A stretch of 64,000 nt of DNA from Taiwanofungus camphoratus (GCA_003999685.1 CP021220.1:620001-684000); one strand, 5' to 3'. Shown: positions 23,618-37,400, counted from the first letter of the stretch. Notes: a model not told the origin generated them from the sequence alone. Made by a program: numbers and translations.

Positions 23618-24925
23618 ATGGCATCGGCGACTGCGCACGTCGTTTCCGGTTTTGCAGCGAATGCCCTGGCAAGTCTCACGCCATCTCAGCTTGATTTTTT
23701 ACGAAACCTTCCTAAAGCCGAACTCCATGCTCATTTGAATGGCAGTATACCTCTTCCGGTCCTTCAGAAACTCGCCCATGATTTCTTAGAGCATGAGTCA
23801 CCATCACCTACCTTTGATACGGTCAAGGCGGGCATTGATCGTCTCCGACAAGGAGTCATACTCAACGAGATCCATGAATTCTTCGAGTTGTTCCCTGCCA
23901 TCTATGCTTTGACGTCGACGCCTCCCTCCTTGGCGTTAGCCGCACGCGCTGTTCTTCATTATTTTTTGGCGTCTACGGATGGATACTCTGAGGCCTCATA
24001 CCTCGAGGTGCGCAGTACGCCCCGCGAGACGTCGTCAATGAACCGTTTGAAGTATCTCGAGACAGTTCTGGAAGAGGTAGAGCGATACCCTGAGAATCAG
24101 GCGGCACTGATCGTGAGTTTGGATCGGAGGATGAACACTGTCGTGGCGCAGGAATGCGTAGAGCACGCAATTAAGCTCAAGCAAGAAGGGAGGCGTGTAG
24201 TTGGCGTGGATCTCTGTGGAGATCCTAAGGTATGTTCTATACGTACACTCTGATCTCTTTGGGAGCGGTTTCACCACTCATGTCTTAGGCGGGAAACATG
24301 GAAGAATTCGCCAAACATTTTCGAGCTGCAAAGGAGGCAGGTTTGGGTGTAACACTACATGTGGCAGAGGTATGCAAATATGTCATGAGTCATGAAGACA
24401 CAAATATATAATACCTTCATTTCGCTGGAACGAATCCATTATCTTCTGCAGATCGAGCAAAGCCCGCCTACTGAGATACTTCAACTCTTGTCCTACGGGC
24501 CTGATCGATTAGGACACGCCACATTCCTTAACAACGTCGCGAAGGAGATAGTCCGCAAGAACAAGACGTGCATCGAAATTTGTCTATCGTCTAATCTCTT
24601 ATGCAAAACCGTACATAACTTGGATGTTCATCACATCAGATACTATCTTCAACATGATCATCCCATAGCGATCTGTGTGAGTGATCCAACAGCGTCGACC
24701 TGCGCTTGCGATAGTTGAGATTCTTTACCGGCTGCCTCGCCTTCACTACAGACGGATGATATTCTTCCTTTTCGCAACTCTCTCATTGGCGAGTACGCTA
24801 TGCTCATGGCAGCGCCTCCGCTGGGACTGGGACTCACGGAGTCCGAGGTTGCAAAGATTGCCCAGATGGGGATGGAATGCCGTTTCAGGATGGGTAGCCG
24901 TTCGCCCTCGAATGCCGGTTCGTAA
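23618..24925 (+). CDS. ADAL: Adenosine deaminase-like protein (ADAL family)
   Basis: This is a Zn-dependent deaminase. ADAL proteins are known to hydrolyse N6-methyl-AMP to IMP, so a role in clearing methylated nucleotides is likely. Exons are 23618-24229, 24289-24369, 24452-24676 and 24752-24925, giving 363 residues. Metal ligands and catalytic residues are visible: KAELHAHLNG, VTLHVAE (His and catalytic Glu), DRLGHATF and TDDILPF. RSTPRETSS and VVGVDLCGDP are also family-like. The start is the first ATG of the frame. A TTG three bases earlier is not a start. The C-terminus GMECRFRMGS matches family ends. The gene is divergent from the GPALPP gene with 191 bp between the two ATGs. Confidence 0.93.
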
Positions 24926-25465
24926 AGCATCTGCTAGTTGGTCACCTCATGATCAAAGTGTATGGCGCACTCCGACGTTGCAAACCATGCAAAGCGTGTG
25001 TTGATCCTATGTAGAGATCACCATTCAGAGTGCAGAAATTCGTCTTGGAACGGTTGATAGATCCCTGAGACACATCCACAGAACCATTTGGTGTAGGATG
25101 TGCCTCCCCTAAATCGACACCGTATTTTAAATCAGATACTTCTTTCTTATGTTTTCTATTCTCGTGCTCGGGTCAGTACTATCGCCAGTGAGGGTCTATA
25201 CCGAGGCACAGTCTTTGCTGATTGTAAATTACATATCCGAACCCGTCTGACAGCTTCGGCTCTTCTGAAGATCTAGATGTTGACAAAATTCGATATGTTG
25301 GGTAAGCAAGTCTCGCCTCATTACTGGTGAAGGTGTTGTTAAATCACATGGCTCGTTTCTCGTCGAACGCTGCAATAATGGGCCAGGAGTATACAAATTG
25401 TGTTACGGTTAATTTAGTCCGTAGCAAAATGTTCAGATAAAGATGTCCGCAACAGCCAAAAACAC
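24926..25465. other. 540-bp convergent intergenic
   Basis: The stretch lies between the convergent deaminase and CHS7 genes, and presumably holds both 3' ends. I see no gene or repeat. Confidence 0.5.
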
Positions 25466-26846
25466 CTAATATCGCTCCATTGGTGGTGGATAACCCCGCG
25501 CTCCTGGACCCACGTTCTGATACAACTGCTTGCCACTGACACCCCCAACAAGACTTGCCGCAGGGCCACCATGGTAATTGCTGGCCGTATCCTCTTCTCC
25601 GTAGTCGCCTCCGGCAAGCAGCGGGTCTTTGACTTCCCACACAGTCGCTTTTGAGCCTACCGAGAACTCCAGGTCCTCGCGCTACGGGGCTACGTCAGAA
25701 TCGCAAACTGACAGAAACAATACACCTACCGTGATACTATCCCAGTACTTGTAAACCATCATGACACTGAGGAGGATGCAGAGCGTGAAGAAGAACAAGC
25801 CATCGATATAGTGCTTCACGGCATTGCAGATAGTTACACTGAACCCGAACATCAAGACCTGGGCAACCGTGTAGAATGCTGTTCCAAAGAGTATATCGCC
25901 AATGGGCCATCGGTCTTCCAAGGTCCGGAAGACGAGAACGAGCTGCGAGATTATGTAGATCACCGTGCAAATCAATGGCCAGAGGATGTATACAATCCAG
26001 AGAGCAACGGGTTTTGTATACTTGAATCCCGCGAACTGCTTGAAGGTGGCGATAGCGAGGAAGAAAGCGACGCCAAAGACGACAAGAACTGATATACGAA
26101 GCAGCTGAATAGTAGTCAGACACTAGATGCAGAACTTGTCAAGTACAGTGGCAAGATTTACCCAGAGCGACACGGGCGTCCCATCTTCGGCGAATTGAAA
26201 TCCTACGAAGCCATTGACGAGGAGGCAGCAGTAAGCGCCAGCCACTAACCCTGTATAAACTGCAGCAAACCACTGTACGATATAAGGTCAAGCTAACACT
26301 GAGATAAGGGTCGGGTTTGAGAACTTACTGGATAGCTGGCATTCGCGGTAGGAATTATGCCCGAATCAAGGAAAATTGCAAGCAGCTCGATGATCGCGTA
26401 AAGGTAAAAGAACATGAGGATTTCTTTCCGTCCTATAATCGATAGCATTGAGGTCAGAGCAAAAGCGCCAGAGCAAAAGCGCCAGTCCAATGGCTGACGG
26501 AAAGACATACCAACTGCCGTATATTTACTTCGAATGTGAAAAATCATTATACCAGTCATTATAATCGCGACAATGTGAATAACACATGTTGCTAAATCGC
26601 AAGGTGGTAAGTACACATCCAGACAGCTCATAGCCTACAGGCGAGAAATGCCCGCCGCGACTATAAACCGTTATATCAAGGCAGTATTCCTGAAGACTCA
26701 CCAGGTTGGAATATGAGCGTTCCACCAATCTCGACATTTCTGCTGTAGCATGTGGGTTCTATGCCCTGTTCAGAGCCAAGTAACGGGCATATAACGAGTG
26801 CAGCCTTCTGACATATGGAATCAAAGGACCCGAATTTGACGCCCAT
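25466..26846 (-). CDS. CHS7: Chitin synthase export chaperone
   Basis: Chs7-type proteins are ER membrane chaperones that let class IV chitin synthase (Chs3) leave the ER. Six exons (26702-26846, 26511-26591, 26329-26432, 26162-26272, 25730-26104, 25466-25681) give 343 residues. N-terminal [17 protein letters not shown] and [10 protein letters not shown] match the family, as do [50 protein letters not shown] and [12 protein letters not shown]. Seven hydrophobic segments can be counted. The C-terminal tail after EDLEFSVG is Gly/Tyr/Pro-rich and cytosolic. Intron 2 holds a perfect 14-nt tandem duplication. The identity is certain although no single open frame covers more than about one third of the protein. 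Confidence 0.94.
26455..26485. repeat. 14-nt tandem duplication in a CHS7 intron
   Basis: Two exact copies of CAGAGCAAAAGCGC lie head to tail at 26455-26468 and 26469-26482, followed by CAG. They sit inside intron 2 of CHS7 and lengthen it to 78 nt. This is probably a recent slippage or repair duplication with no coding effect. Confidence 0.85.
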
Positions 26847-29800
26847 GGCGTGCGGACAAGAGGTGAGGAAAGAGAACGTAAGGGAAGGTCTTGAAGAGAT
26901 CGAATAGTATCACGCTTCGACCGGGAACACAGACAGGTAATCGCGACGTGGCAGTAACTTGGATATGGATTAGCACGACCACACCCTGAGTCCAGAGTCG
27001 GGAAAGGTAGTACAATAGTAGTAGCGCGATGAATGCCAATGGCATTGAGGTCGTCGAGACGACGCTGCAAGGCTGGAGACTGTGACATGTCACATTTTGC
27101 ACGTGCGTTCTATACTAAACTACAATATAAGTCGCCTCGGCCCTTGCGAGCAGTGAAATCGCCCGCTTGTCGAATGCTGCAGCAGCCTTTGATTGAAGAA
27201 TGCCAATTTGCCCAAGGAATATCCTGTACAGCTCGAAAGCCTTTGGGAAGGCTGTGGTACTCTTGGTTGCATTGATGCACGGGATAGTGCATCGGGCAAT
27301 GAGCTCATCCACACGGCTGAAGTCATTTCAAAGAGATGCGCGAGGCGCGTCGTCTCGTAGTTTTTTCGCTTCATCATACGTCCACGTTCAGAATTTTTAC
27401 AAACAGTCACCACTCTACTGCCGTACGTCGCCATGTGCTCTTATTTTCCAAGACGGATAGTTGAAGGCACTAACAGATCTGTTCTGTTTCTAGTCGTGTT
27501 TGACTATCTCAGCCAAGCACGGACCACTGGCAAGGCTGCTAAGTCCCATTCTGTCCAAAGGAAATAAACTTCCCTTAGTGTTTCCATGAACCGACCGCAT
27601 GCCAGACTACCGTATTCCTGGTACGTCTTCAACTGGATATCCCCAATGCTGTTTCGCGGAGCGGAGAGTCCCCGCTACACATTTGAAGCTATCAATGACA
27701 CATTAGTCACTGAACCGAGAATTCCCAATCACCTTACCTTTCGTTAGGGGATACCACATCCTACCACATCGTACACGAGGCGATTACAGCACATGTAGGG
27801 TCGCACAGTGCATCGCTGATCCGACTACAATCAAACATCGTAAACGGCTAGTTCCGTACACATCGACAAAATTCTTTGAAATGGCTCGAATAAAGTAATG
27901 TATCCAGGCAAGATCTGTCAGGATCTTGAAAAATGGACCGAAATGCTTGCACTTACTTACTCGAACAAAGGAAATGCAAGTCGTTCGATAGAAAGCCGAG
28001 GTGATTGCCGGTAACGGGCCCTCTGGCTGAAGGTTCGTGTAGCCAACACTACTTCAAGACGATGGACTAAATGAATCAGAAGACGTTTTGCATTATCTGG
28101 GGTTCTCACAGTCACTTTTAGGGTGAGAACAATATTTCGCCTCCCGCACCTCAAGGGCACATGGATCGCACAATTGCTTGAAATGGGTGATCAGCCAGAA
28201 ACTATTTGTCTGTTGCGAGGTATCTGGGTCCTCAGAACCTGGCAGAAAACGGACTACCTAGATGGCTTGTCGTTAAGATGCGGTATGCTGTCGGAGATCA
28301 TCTGCAAGCAGTCCTTAGCACCGGTAAGTTCAATAAACCCAGCAGTATAATGACACCGGCTGATGTTGATAGGCCCAGGATTTCCGCATATCTGTGTAGG
28401 AGTATATAACATGAATCAGTGGCCTCTGATGACAACTTTCAGTCCGTTCGATAGGTTACCTTAGCGCGGACACGCTGTAGTTACATATCATGTGATCACC
28501 TTTATAGCCAATTTGTCTCTTACCTCTCCTCCAATCGGCAGTACAAGGGTGCCGTCCAACACGCCGATTCAACGGTACAATTGGTTATCTTCTAAGTATA
28601 GGAGCTCCTTCCTACCTTCCAATTTGGGATACTACCACCGCGCGACACGGCCGCCTGCGCACGGGCGCGGGTAGACCGTTAGTGCATTGTATACAGGTTC
28701 GGAGGGGATAGCACTGTATGCGATGCACGCTGTGCTATCGACATTCTATACGTGGAAACTCGAACACCCAGTACTGGGCTGAAAGGGGTGTTCCGCGGAA
28801 TAATGGTCCTATACATTCCCAAAAGGGCCTGCTTGGAGCGGTGCAAAATTTGCCATTTGGTCTATAACAAGCGTCAATATTTGTATGAGGACAATACACG
28901 CTGTAAGACATTGCTTTTTTGCTGCGTGTACAATGCTTCACACTAAATAGCATAAGATTGACACGTCAGTTGTAATGGAAGATACCTTGACTTGTCCACT
29001 ACCAATTCTTGGCGCCAGCTGGGGGGAGACAATTCAACCAAATACCGCTTCGTCAGTAGAACACTAATGGAGACGCTTATGGATTCAAACTCCTCTGGTG
29101 GACTTCAAATGAGTAGTCGTGCGATTAGGGGCTGCTAAAGGAGGCTGATGGAACTAACCCGTCCCAAAGACCGGATGATACTGCCATCTGTCTTTCATTT
29201 GGCGGTCTGGCATGCGACGGAACCCCCATTTTCCAGCGCCCAGGACTCGGCATATCCCAGAGTGGCTCAGATCAATGTGCTACAGGTGATAGTAGGGCGA
29301 TAGTTGCAGCAGGTGTCTAGCTGCATAGAGAGGAATCCAGGCATCCGCTCCGTTGATGAAATAATAGGCCACGTAGTCTTATGATCACCATCCGAAAGGC
29401 CGAGAGATCCAGAACACATGTAGTGGTCGGTATGATACTGACGTCGGACGCTAATATTTATTGATCTGACCTGACAATCGAACAATTGTTTTTGGCAAGT
29501 GCTTGTACAAATGAGGAAGATGCAAGAAAGTGCAATCCTGATCGTACTTCTAAGGACAATGGCTGGCTGGTATGGAGGTAAGAACGAGAACTGCCTAGCT
29601 GCGCCAATGGAGAAGGCCTTCGAGAATGCTGTAACAAGAGATTTCATTGAAGACGTGACCGAAACAGCGCCACAGGACGATGAGCACATGCTTGGGACCT
29701 TGTGTATGCCGTAGACGGAGTCACTTGGGAAGAGATCAAGGAGTAAGCGAAGTGGCAAAATGTGATAGGAGGCAAAGTCTACTAGAGAAGTACACAGCAA

Positions 29801-30443
29801 CAAGATCTACATACTGCGCTGATGGCATAGAAAGGGACCGAAATTTGTTTTGGACCACGGACAAAAAGCCTATTCTTTGCGGAGCGAGTGGCAGATCGAA
29901 GGGTATACTGTCCGGCCAAGGCGCCGGAAGGGGGACGGAAATGCCTGATTAGGTGTGTCTCATCAAAAGCGTGGTAAAATGTTTCCTGATGTGGGACGGG
30001 TGGAGGGAAAGGCTATGGGGATTCCCTGGGGATTCCCCTTGGCCGGGATGCCGAGGGAGTCCGGAGGGGCTGTCGGCGGCTGGCGAAAATTAAATAGAAT
30101 AAAATGGAATAAAATAGAGTTGACAAGGGCGGCGGAGAAGAATTAGGCGAAGATTGAGCGACGATGTGGTGCATGGCGGCGCATCTGGGTACGCGCAGTT
30201 CTCGGAAGGACGCTTACGCTTGGGTTTCGACGTCGTCGACGGAATTGAAAGCAAACCCTTCTCGTTGTCGACAACTCCCCTGTTTGTCTCTATCCGGATA
30301 TTTTCATCCTTAGCTACTATTTTTCCCCTACCGAGCCCGATTCCCTTGCATGATCTTCACAGTCCTTTACTATAATATGTCATCCCTTGTGTCGTTCTTT
30401 CTTTCCTCTCCGCATTTTTCGAAACTATCTGACATACCGTAGC
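26847..30443. other. 3.6 kb without a recognised gene
   Basis: This is the largest gap in the window. A minus-strand fragment at 27115-27312 is listed separately. Other frames (29267-29803 minus, 29499-29714 plus) lack family resemblance or splice context. Around 29960-30130 the sequence is purine-rich with short G-rich and AATAAAAT repeats. The last 300 bases before 30444 are pyrimidine-rich and are likely the cyclin gene's promoter and leader. Confidence 0.45.
27115..27312 (-). other. Protein-like C-terminal fragment, unknown
   Basis: The frame reads DELIARCTIPCINATKST, then FPKAFELYRIFLGQIGIL, then SKAAAAFDKRAISLLARAEA and a stop. Its composition is that of a real α-helical protein end. 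A stop lies just upstream, and a possible acceptor (TTCAG) precedes it. I found no convincing earlier exon, so this is either the last exon of an unresolved gene or a relic. Confidence 0.25.
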
Positions 30444-32529
30444 ATGGCTTTGTATACGCCTCCTTCACTTCCTCATACGCCCTCGTCCTGTGCAATGAAC
30501 GTTCCACTACCCTCGCTGCCAATAGAACTTCTCTCTACGTGGTCTTCGTGGCGCTCAACTAAGTCTGAGGTACCCCTTACCCCTCCACTTTCCAACGCAC
30601 CTTCAAGACGCGTTTTACCTTCTCAATTTCACGCCAATATCGTGCTGCCGTCGATTACACAGCTTGACCGCGATTTGTCGCGGTTTTCACCTGGTAAGTC
30701 GCGTCCGATGACATGATGCGAAGCCTTTGTTCTCAACTCAAGGCACTAGCCACACCTCAAACAGATGAATCGTATCAATGGTATGACCATAGTATGACCA
30801 ACTTGAGACTCCCTCCAGTCCACTGTTGCGCTCCTGAACCGCAAGACTCTTTTTCTACTCCATATGACGGCCAAACAAAATATCCTTCGCCGTCATCACC
30901 ATACATTTTGGACTGGTTCAGCACCTCGCAGCATCGGTCGTCTCAATTCATTGCGGAGAAGACTTGCGAAATGATTTGCTATCTATGGTTTTCGACGCAC
31001 TTCCAGTCCTTCTCCCCGTCGAAACGAAATTGTTTGGATTCTGAGCAACATCCTTCTTATATCCCTCATAGTAGTTCCACGACAGCATCGCTCCAGTTTT
31101 CCGTTTCGCCTGCATATATACGTTTCATGCAAAAGGTGCTCGAAACCACCCAAGTTAGCCATTCCGTCATCGTTCTATCGCTACATTATATATATCGTAT
31201 GAAAGCGCGTAATCGTTTCACCTCTGGTCAAGCAGGAAGTGAATACAGAGTCGCAGTGGCGGCTCTCATGATGGCTAACAAATTCGTCGATGAGTGCGTC
31301 GCGAAAGCGTTGTTCTGCCCTGTGTAATGCTGATGAGTACCCCTTATTTTAGTAATACATATACCAACAAGACGTGGTCCGAGGTATCTGGTATTGACTT
31401 AGCAGAAGTGAACAAGATGGAAAAGGAGTTCCTACTTGGTATCGACTTCGGATTGTATGTTGACAAGACGACGTATGATTCGTGGTTGAACCTTCTCAAA
31501 GGACTTGTGATGGCAAAAGAGAGAGATTCTCGGCACTGGCGTCGTTCATGGCGGCGGCCCCCACGACCGGTACATATCTCCAAAGGTCACTCGCCAAAGT
31601 ACCTGTCGGCCCATTGTTCGAGGGTGCGCTCGACATCCCATCGTGCCCGATCGTCTTCGCCGAGGCGTTCATCCGCTGGTCTCCCCCTCCCTTTCTATGC
31701 AGAAGTTGATCCCTCTATCACTCTCCCGAATGCTGGATTCTCTGTCTCGCCATCATCCGGATCGAAACGCTCAGCGGCGGATGCATTTTCCCCGACGCCC
31801 GCCTTTTACCCTCCTAATAACCCATCGAAGCGCTATACGGGCCTGACTGTAGAAATTCCTGAGCTGGAGTCTTGTAGTGGGCAAACTAGCGCAAGCTCAG
31901 CTTCCCCTCTGGAACCGCTACAGTCATTCGCTAAGTTGTCGATAGGGGTGTCACCTATCGATGATGGAAATCGCTCCGTTCGGGCGTCGACCATAGGAGA
32001 GAATGAGGTTCCGCAGACCTTGATCTCCGCGTACCGTATGGATGAACAGCATCCGCATATCACTCCTCAGGTCAGTCGTTTCATTCTGAGAAGAGATATT
32101 CTTGCAGGCTGATGGTAAACATGTCAGAACCTGTATTTCTATACCCTTGCTTGCTCGCCCATGGAAGACAAGATATCACGCAAGGCCAGACTGCGCTATC
32201 AGCCGCCACCTCCCACCAGCTTCGTTCCTGGTCATTATACGCGCACCATTCCAATGGTTGTGCAGTCCGCATCTGCTAGCCCTTACGAGCTGCATATGCG
32301 TCTGCCTGTTGCGCCCACTTTGCCGCCATTCTCAGAAGTATCACGCGGATGGCCCATGGCATACGATCAAACCACTACCGACGCAAACCTTAATCGTCAC
32401 ACCTTAGCCGACGACACCATACGCTCCGCCCCGTTCGCGAATGCCGGCCCGTCAGCTGTGCAATTCTACAACACTACTCTTCCACCGTTGCCACCTCAAA
32501 ATTGCAGATCGAGAGGCAGGTACATCTAA
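30444..32529 (+). CDS. Pho80/Pcl-type cyclin
   Basis: This is a regulatory partner of a Pho85-like cyclin-dependent kinase. Exons 30444-30693, 30750-31293, 31353-32070 and 32128-32529 give 637 residues. The cyclin box is in the middle: SPAYIRFMQKVLETTQVSHSV, VIVLSLHYIYRM, YRVAVAALMMANKFVDD, NTYTNKTWSEVSGI, then EFLLGIDFGLYV. This is the Pcl/Pho80 pattern rather than the cyclin A/B pattern. Long Ser/Pro-rich flanks carry possible phosphorylation sites. After a 57-nt intron (32071-32127), exon 4 resumes with LYFYTLACSPMEDKI and a Pro-rich tail. An alternative acceptor 20 nt upstream would give an unlike frame with many Cys and is rejected. Exon length sums keep the frame throughout. Confidence 0.88.
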
Positions 32530-34464
32530 TACAGCTGTTTCGGACTTTACTCTACATTATACCTGGTTGACGCATTCGCATTCGACGTGCAAATTGTATT
32601 TTCATTAGTACATTACGTGCACAATACTCCGTATCATAGTTGCATCTGAGTTTGGTCACATTTCTGCACATTACAATCATCACATCATTGGCACCCTTCA
32701 TCGGCCTTAGCTTGCATCCTGATCATACAACCCTTTCATTCCTTGCATAGGTAGCATACAACATCATTCTTCACTAGGTATTGGTAAAAGCGGCATCAAC
32801 CGTGATGCATAATATTACACGACCACTACCCATTGTTTTACTTTTCAAGTTTGGACTGTCATGAACGTCAGCTCTGCCTCCTTCCGGTGATGTGTGGCAG
32901 TCCGGATCGGGTTGTAAAGTAAACGCTTTATTTCACGTAATACCGTAAGATTGATTATTGCGCAACGTATCCAACCCTATTGTTATAATCACTTACCGCG
33001 CTTGTGACGCCCGTCAGTTCGCGAAGCCTGTTAGGCGACACCACGTATTGTTAAAATTGGCGTCGATGGTCCGGTGAAGTTTTATGCTATTCTGATTCGC
33101 AAGTAGCACTATCGGAACAATGCTAGTATCGTTTGGCGCGGCGGCACTCTAAGCCAGCCATAAGGCACTGCCCCTTACCAAAGTGGATCTCTACGGAATT
33201 TGTAGGCACACACGGTCACGCGCGCTGTATGGTCGTCTTTTGTCTTTGAAGTGCTGTACTATCAGACATCGATTTGGATATTGATGGAAAACTCTGGCAA
33301 GCTCGGGATTGATCAGTGCAGAGTATTTGTGGGATCCAGGGCCTCAGGGTGCAGTCAATACGTGGCCAGGTCAGGAACTTCGTCCGAGTCGCGTCCTGAT
33401 TCATACCGCAAAACAACAACGGATTGGTCATAGCGGAACGAGCCGGTATCCGATGAATGATATTTGAGATGGGTACGCGAATGAAGCCCGGCAACTTACG
33501 TTGGAGCACAATGCAATATAACATGCGCCGGACGGAGGCCCGAAGCATGCTCCAAGCCAGCCGAGGCCTTCCCATTGATACACTGGGATTGTGTTTCATT
33601 ATGGGACAACGGGTTGGACTCTCGGTAGTCGCCGTTAATTGGGTAGAATTTGAGCTGTTTCGGGTCGTAGGCGTTAACTATGCGTGCGGCGGAACGCCGC
33701 ATACAATCACAATGCCTATCTAGTGTCCTTTTGTATAAAAAGCACGTTTCGACTTGGAGTAGTCTCTGGCTTTGTAGCTCATCATATCAACTTCAACTCT
33801 TCTGATTGCGTGTTTGCTGTTGCAGAGTATGCTCCGCCCGCAGTCGAGCAAGATTTGAAGATTTAAAAGCCTGAGTAAATTGATATCCAGACAAGATACC
33901 CGTGACTAATAGCAAATTCCAACAGCGGTGAACTTTCACACAACCCTCAACTGAACATGTGCAAACTCACCTACACCACATATGATGCTAGTGTTTCCAT
34001 TGAACCGGAAGACTTTTGACCCCAAGATAGCTAGAAGGAATAATCGCGGTTGATCAGATTTGCTGTGTCCACAGGCGTAGGATATGATACGCGAAATCAG
34101 GGACCGGCTTACAGCTAACCAAGCCTGCAGAAAGTCCAGCGAAGAGGCCATCACTCCGTGCTTCCTACAAAGGCTTCCATGTAAACCACGAACATACTAG
34201 AACAAACAAGTCAATTACGCTGGTACACCTGGCGACAGCATCAGCTGGCAGTTTATCCGCATACTCAGGAGTTTGTTCAGATGCCATTGCAGACCAGAGC
34301 TCGACGTCAAGGATGTGAGCAACGGTCAACCTGTAAATACGCCGTGTGACTCTCGACTGCTCTCGACTGACGCGACTCGTCACACGGCAGCTAAATTTGG
34401 AAATACAATCACGCTCAGGATGGGAGTCGTGATTCTTACTGCTAACATACTCCACAGGTCCAAA
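32530..34464. other. 1.9 kb without a recognised gene
   Basis: Short frames on both strands (for example 33216-33599 minus) have no recognisable product. The first 500 bases are AT-rich. The final part must contain the SPO22 promoter or a missed first exon. Confidence 0.45.
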
Positions 34465-37400
34465 ATGTCGACACGCCAGGGAAAGTTGCCTTCTGACTTG
34501 AAGGAAATCTTCGAGGCAATTCAAAGTATGTTAATGGAAACCAGTAACGAACAACATAAAGAAAGATTCTCCCAGATATCCTCATCGATATCAAACCTAG
34601 GCTCAATGATAGCAGGGGAAGTGCCTTGTCATCTATATGCGGTGATCTTCAGCGGTTGGCCGTTCTCGCAGAATCGTTCACATCGCAGCGCCCGCGTTCA
34701 AACAAGGACTGGGTCCATCTTGCTGATACATTGGATCGAGAAGGTATGCACACCATTGTGATCGGCGGTTTACTGTCTCAGTTGTGCAGGAGTGAACCTG
34801 TGGAATGCATCCGCCCTGATACGAGAAGTCCATGAAGATGATGGTCGAGCTGTGTTTGCCGCATGTGAGCTCGCCGCTGTAGTGAGAGATAGGACTGTTT
34901 CTTAAGTCCGCCCTGAATGGGCGTATCATTATAATAGTAAGGTTTGCAGGCTTTCGCCTCATTCAGGCCGGATTGGAGCAAAAACCAGCAACCGAAAGTG
35001 CGTCCATCCTTCGAAGTAACTTGTATGATGTTATGAGAATGGAAGTTGCTTCACTCCATTACCTGCAGCTCTCATACACGTGTTACAACTCGCCAGTAAG
35101 GCTGGTGCTAGTCTTTCTGGTAAGTTCGAGAGCAATTTCTCCGAGACTTGACATGAGAGCCTATCCAAATATGGTTCCACAGAGATCGGAAACAATGACT
35201 CAGCGGCCAGCGTACTTGCATGCGCAGCAAAGGTATTGTATCTCATATTTAGCCATATAGTCCAAATGCCGATTCTTTTGTGGCCAGTATGAGGAAGCCT
35301 TGAGGAACGCACATGATTCAGAACGGGTACACACACAGGCGAAGGCACGTGCTACTCTGGTCTACTATTCATGTAGGATGGAAGCGGCAAGTCAACCACT
35401 GGTAGCTTCTATTGTAGTACTGACTGCTTCAATTTGTCAGGCATGGCGAGAAGGGAATGATGGTATAGCCAATTACATGCTGCAGAAGATAACCGGTAAG
35501 GCTGCTGCAGTCAAAGGATTACATGACTCAATCGTCGAATTAGAAAAAGACCACCTGGCGTTACTTCTTCCACGCGACGTGAGTTTCGTGTTCGCCTTTT
35601 TCACTTCGCAAGCACCGAAGAATTGGTGTGTACCATGTAGCGAGAATTACTGGCCGCCAAGCTGCTGCAGATAGGAAAATCATTATTGAGAGGTGGCTCT
35701 CGGGATAATGACTCTGCTATTCGCAGAGGAAGGATTCGTGATTCTATCCAATGGATGCAGAAGGCGTTTGCTATTATTGAGCAGATAGATGAGACACAAA
35801 ATTCCTGTGAGAAAGAATTAAAGGTGCGTCAGATTTATGATGTCAAATGATTGGTTTAGTATAATAGTTCTTATTTCATGCCAGTGGTCCATTCTCAGAA
35901 GTCTTGGTGGGTGATTGTGACTTAGACCAGCTTACTCTCTGTCACCAGTGAAAGTGAAACTGATGCTCTCACATCAGCTCGGGCATACTTTCTCTCTTCT
36001 TCCGAAGATCCAGAGAATCTCTCCCGCGCGGAAGCCACTTTGAATGAGTTGATCAAGTCTATAGACGCCTCCGCTGATTGTGTGAGTATCAAAAGGGTGC
36101 CGTTGTCTGACTACATTACTCATCTCCGGCGCTTCAGACCTCGGTCGAGTATCAACAGTTACGTTGGATGAGAATCGCTGTCTTGAAAAGACGTAAGGCC
36201 ACGGAGCCTGTGCTTCTTGATGGTGAGCTCTGATGTTTGGGGCAGCAAGATGCACAGCTGACGCATTTTTTGATGTCAGCATTCCGTTCCATTATCGATC
36301 ACATGACATGGACGGATGCAAATATCACTGAGTAGATCTGTCTCCTACTGTTAGTTCGCTCACAGGCTAACGCCAAGTGTGAAGTGTTCTGCAAGAGTTG
36401 AGAACGCTCAATCAGGATCAGTAAGCAAGGTGGTCCTTACATTTCAGATTGATATACAGTTACCATGTTTTACAGTTCTCTCGTTACTGCCGTACATCAG
36501 CACTGTTTCCAGCGGGGATTGGAATTAGGGGCTAAGTCTAATAAGGCTTTTATCGACAGACTTCTGCTTTCTTTGATTTTTCATTGTTCCAAAGATGGTG
36601 ATCATCCCAGGGCTATGCAAGATATCGCAAATGCCTTCGCCTGTACGTGTCAGGTTTGCAACGTTTGTCATGCCCCATACCAACTGATGATGGTATAGGT
36701 GTTTTTAATGCAAATTTTGAGCTTTCAAAGACTGCGGCTACAGCATGTGTCACGGTAATTGATCTATTTTGTGACTATGTTATGAAGCTCAAGTACGCAT
36801 AGCTTTTATGGCAGTTTGGCGACCGACAATATAATGCCAAACACTGGTCGGAAGCCGCCGAGTGGTTTTTTCAAGGCACACATCCTATCTTCGAGCCTAT
36901 TTCATCACTGAGCAGTTCCAAATGTTTCCGTAAATCCGCTCTGTGTTATATTCAACAAAACGAATATGCCAAAGCAGCTACCATCATTCGTCGTTGTTCC
37001 GATCATGAAGCTGCCACCCATTATGTTGTCTTATTGACTGCTGTCCGGCAAGGTATGATTTCGTGAGGACACCTACAGAGAGTATCCCCTAACTTCGAAT
37101 ATAGGACTCGAGGATGAAGGTCAAATCCCTCTCATTCCCATGTGTTATCTAATGTAATACCTGTCTAAAACAGCTGTCAGAGCGGTCACAGCAATGGTGA
37201 AAGCATCGGATTTCAACCGAAGAATGTTGATGCTAGCAACTCAGCTTGCCAATGAAGCTGGTATGCAGACCCTACTTCTCTCGGTACTAGAGGCCCTGCT
37301 AGATACCTTGAGAACGCGTGATGGACTCGGAATACATCTGGAAGCTGTCACATTGGTTCGATGCATCATCAGGCTTGTGCTGAAGCTTATGGGGGAGCCT

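Noticed and set aside
29267-29803. 178-codon minus-strand frame
   Set aside because: Its Ser/Cys-rich composition, lack of domain likeness and missing splice partners suggest chance.
32102-32407. Alternative frame at the cyclin 3' end using the nearer acceptor
   Set aside because: It would give a Cys/Trp-rich tail. The acceptor at 32127 yields the family-like LYFYTLACSP and a Pro-rich tail.
34273-34464. Upstream extension of the SPO22 frame
   Set aside because: The extra residues have no conservation, and a good ATG lies at 34465.
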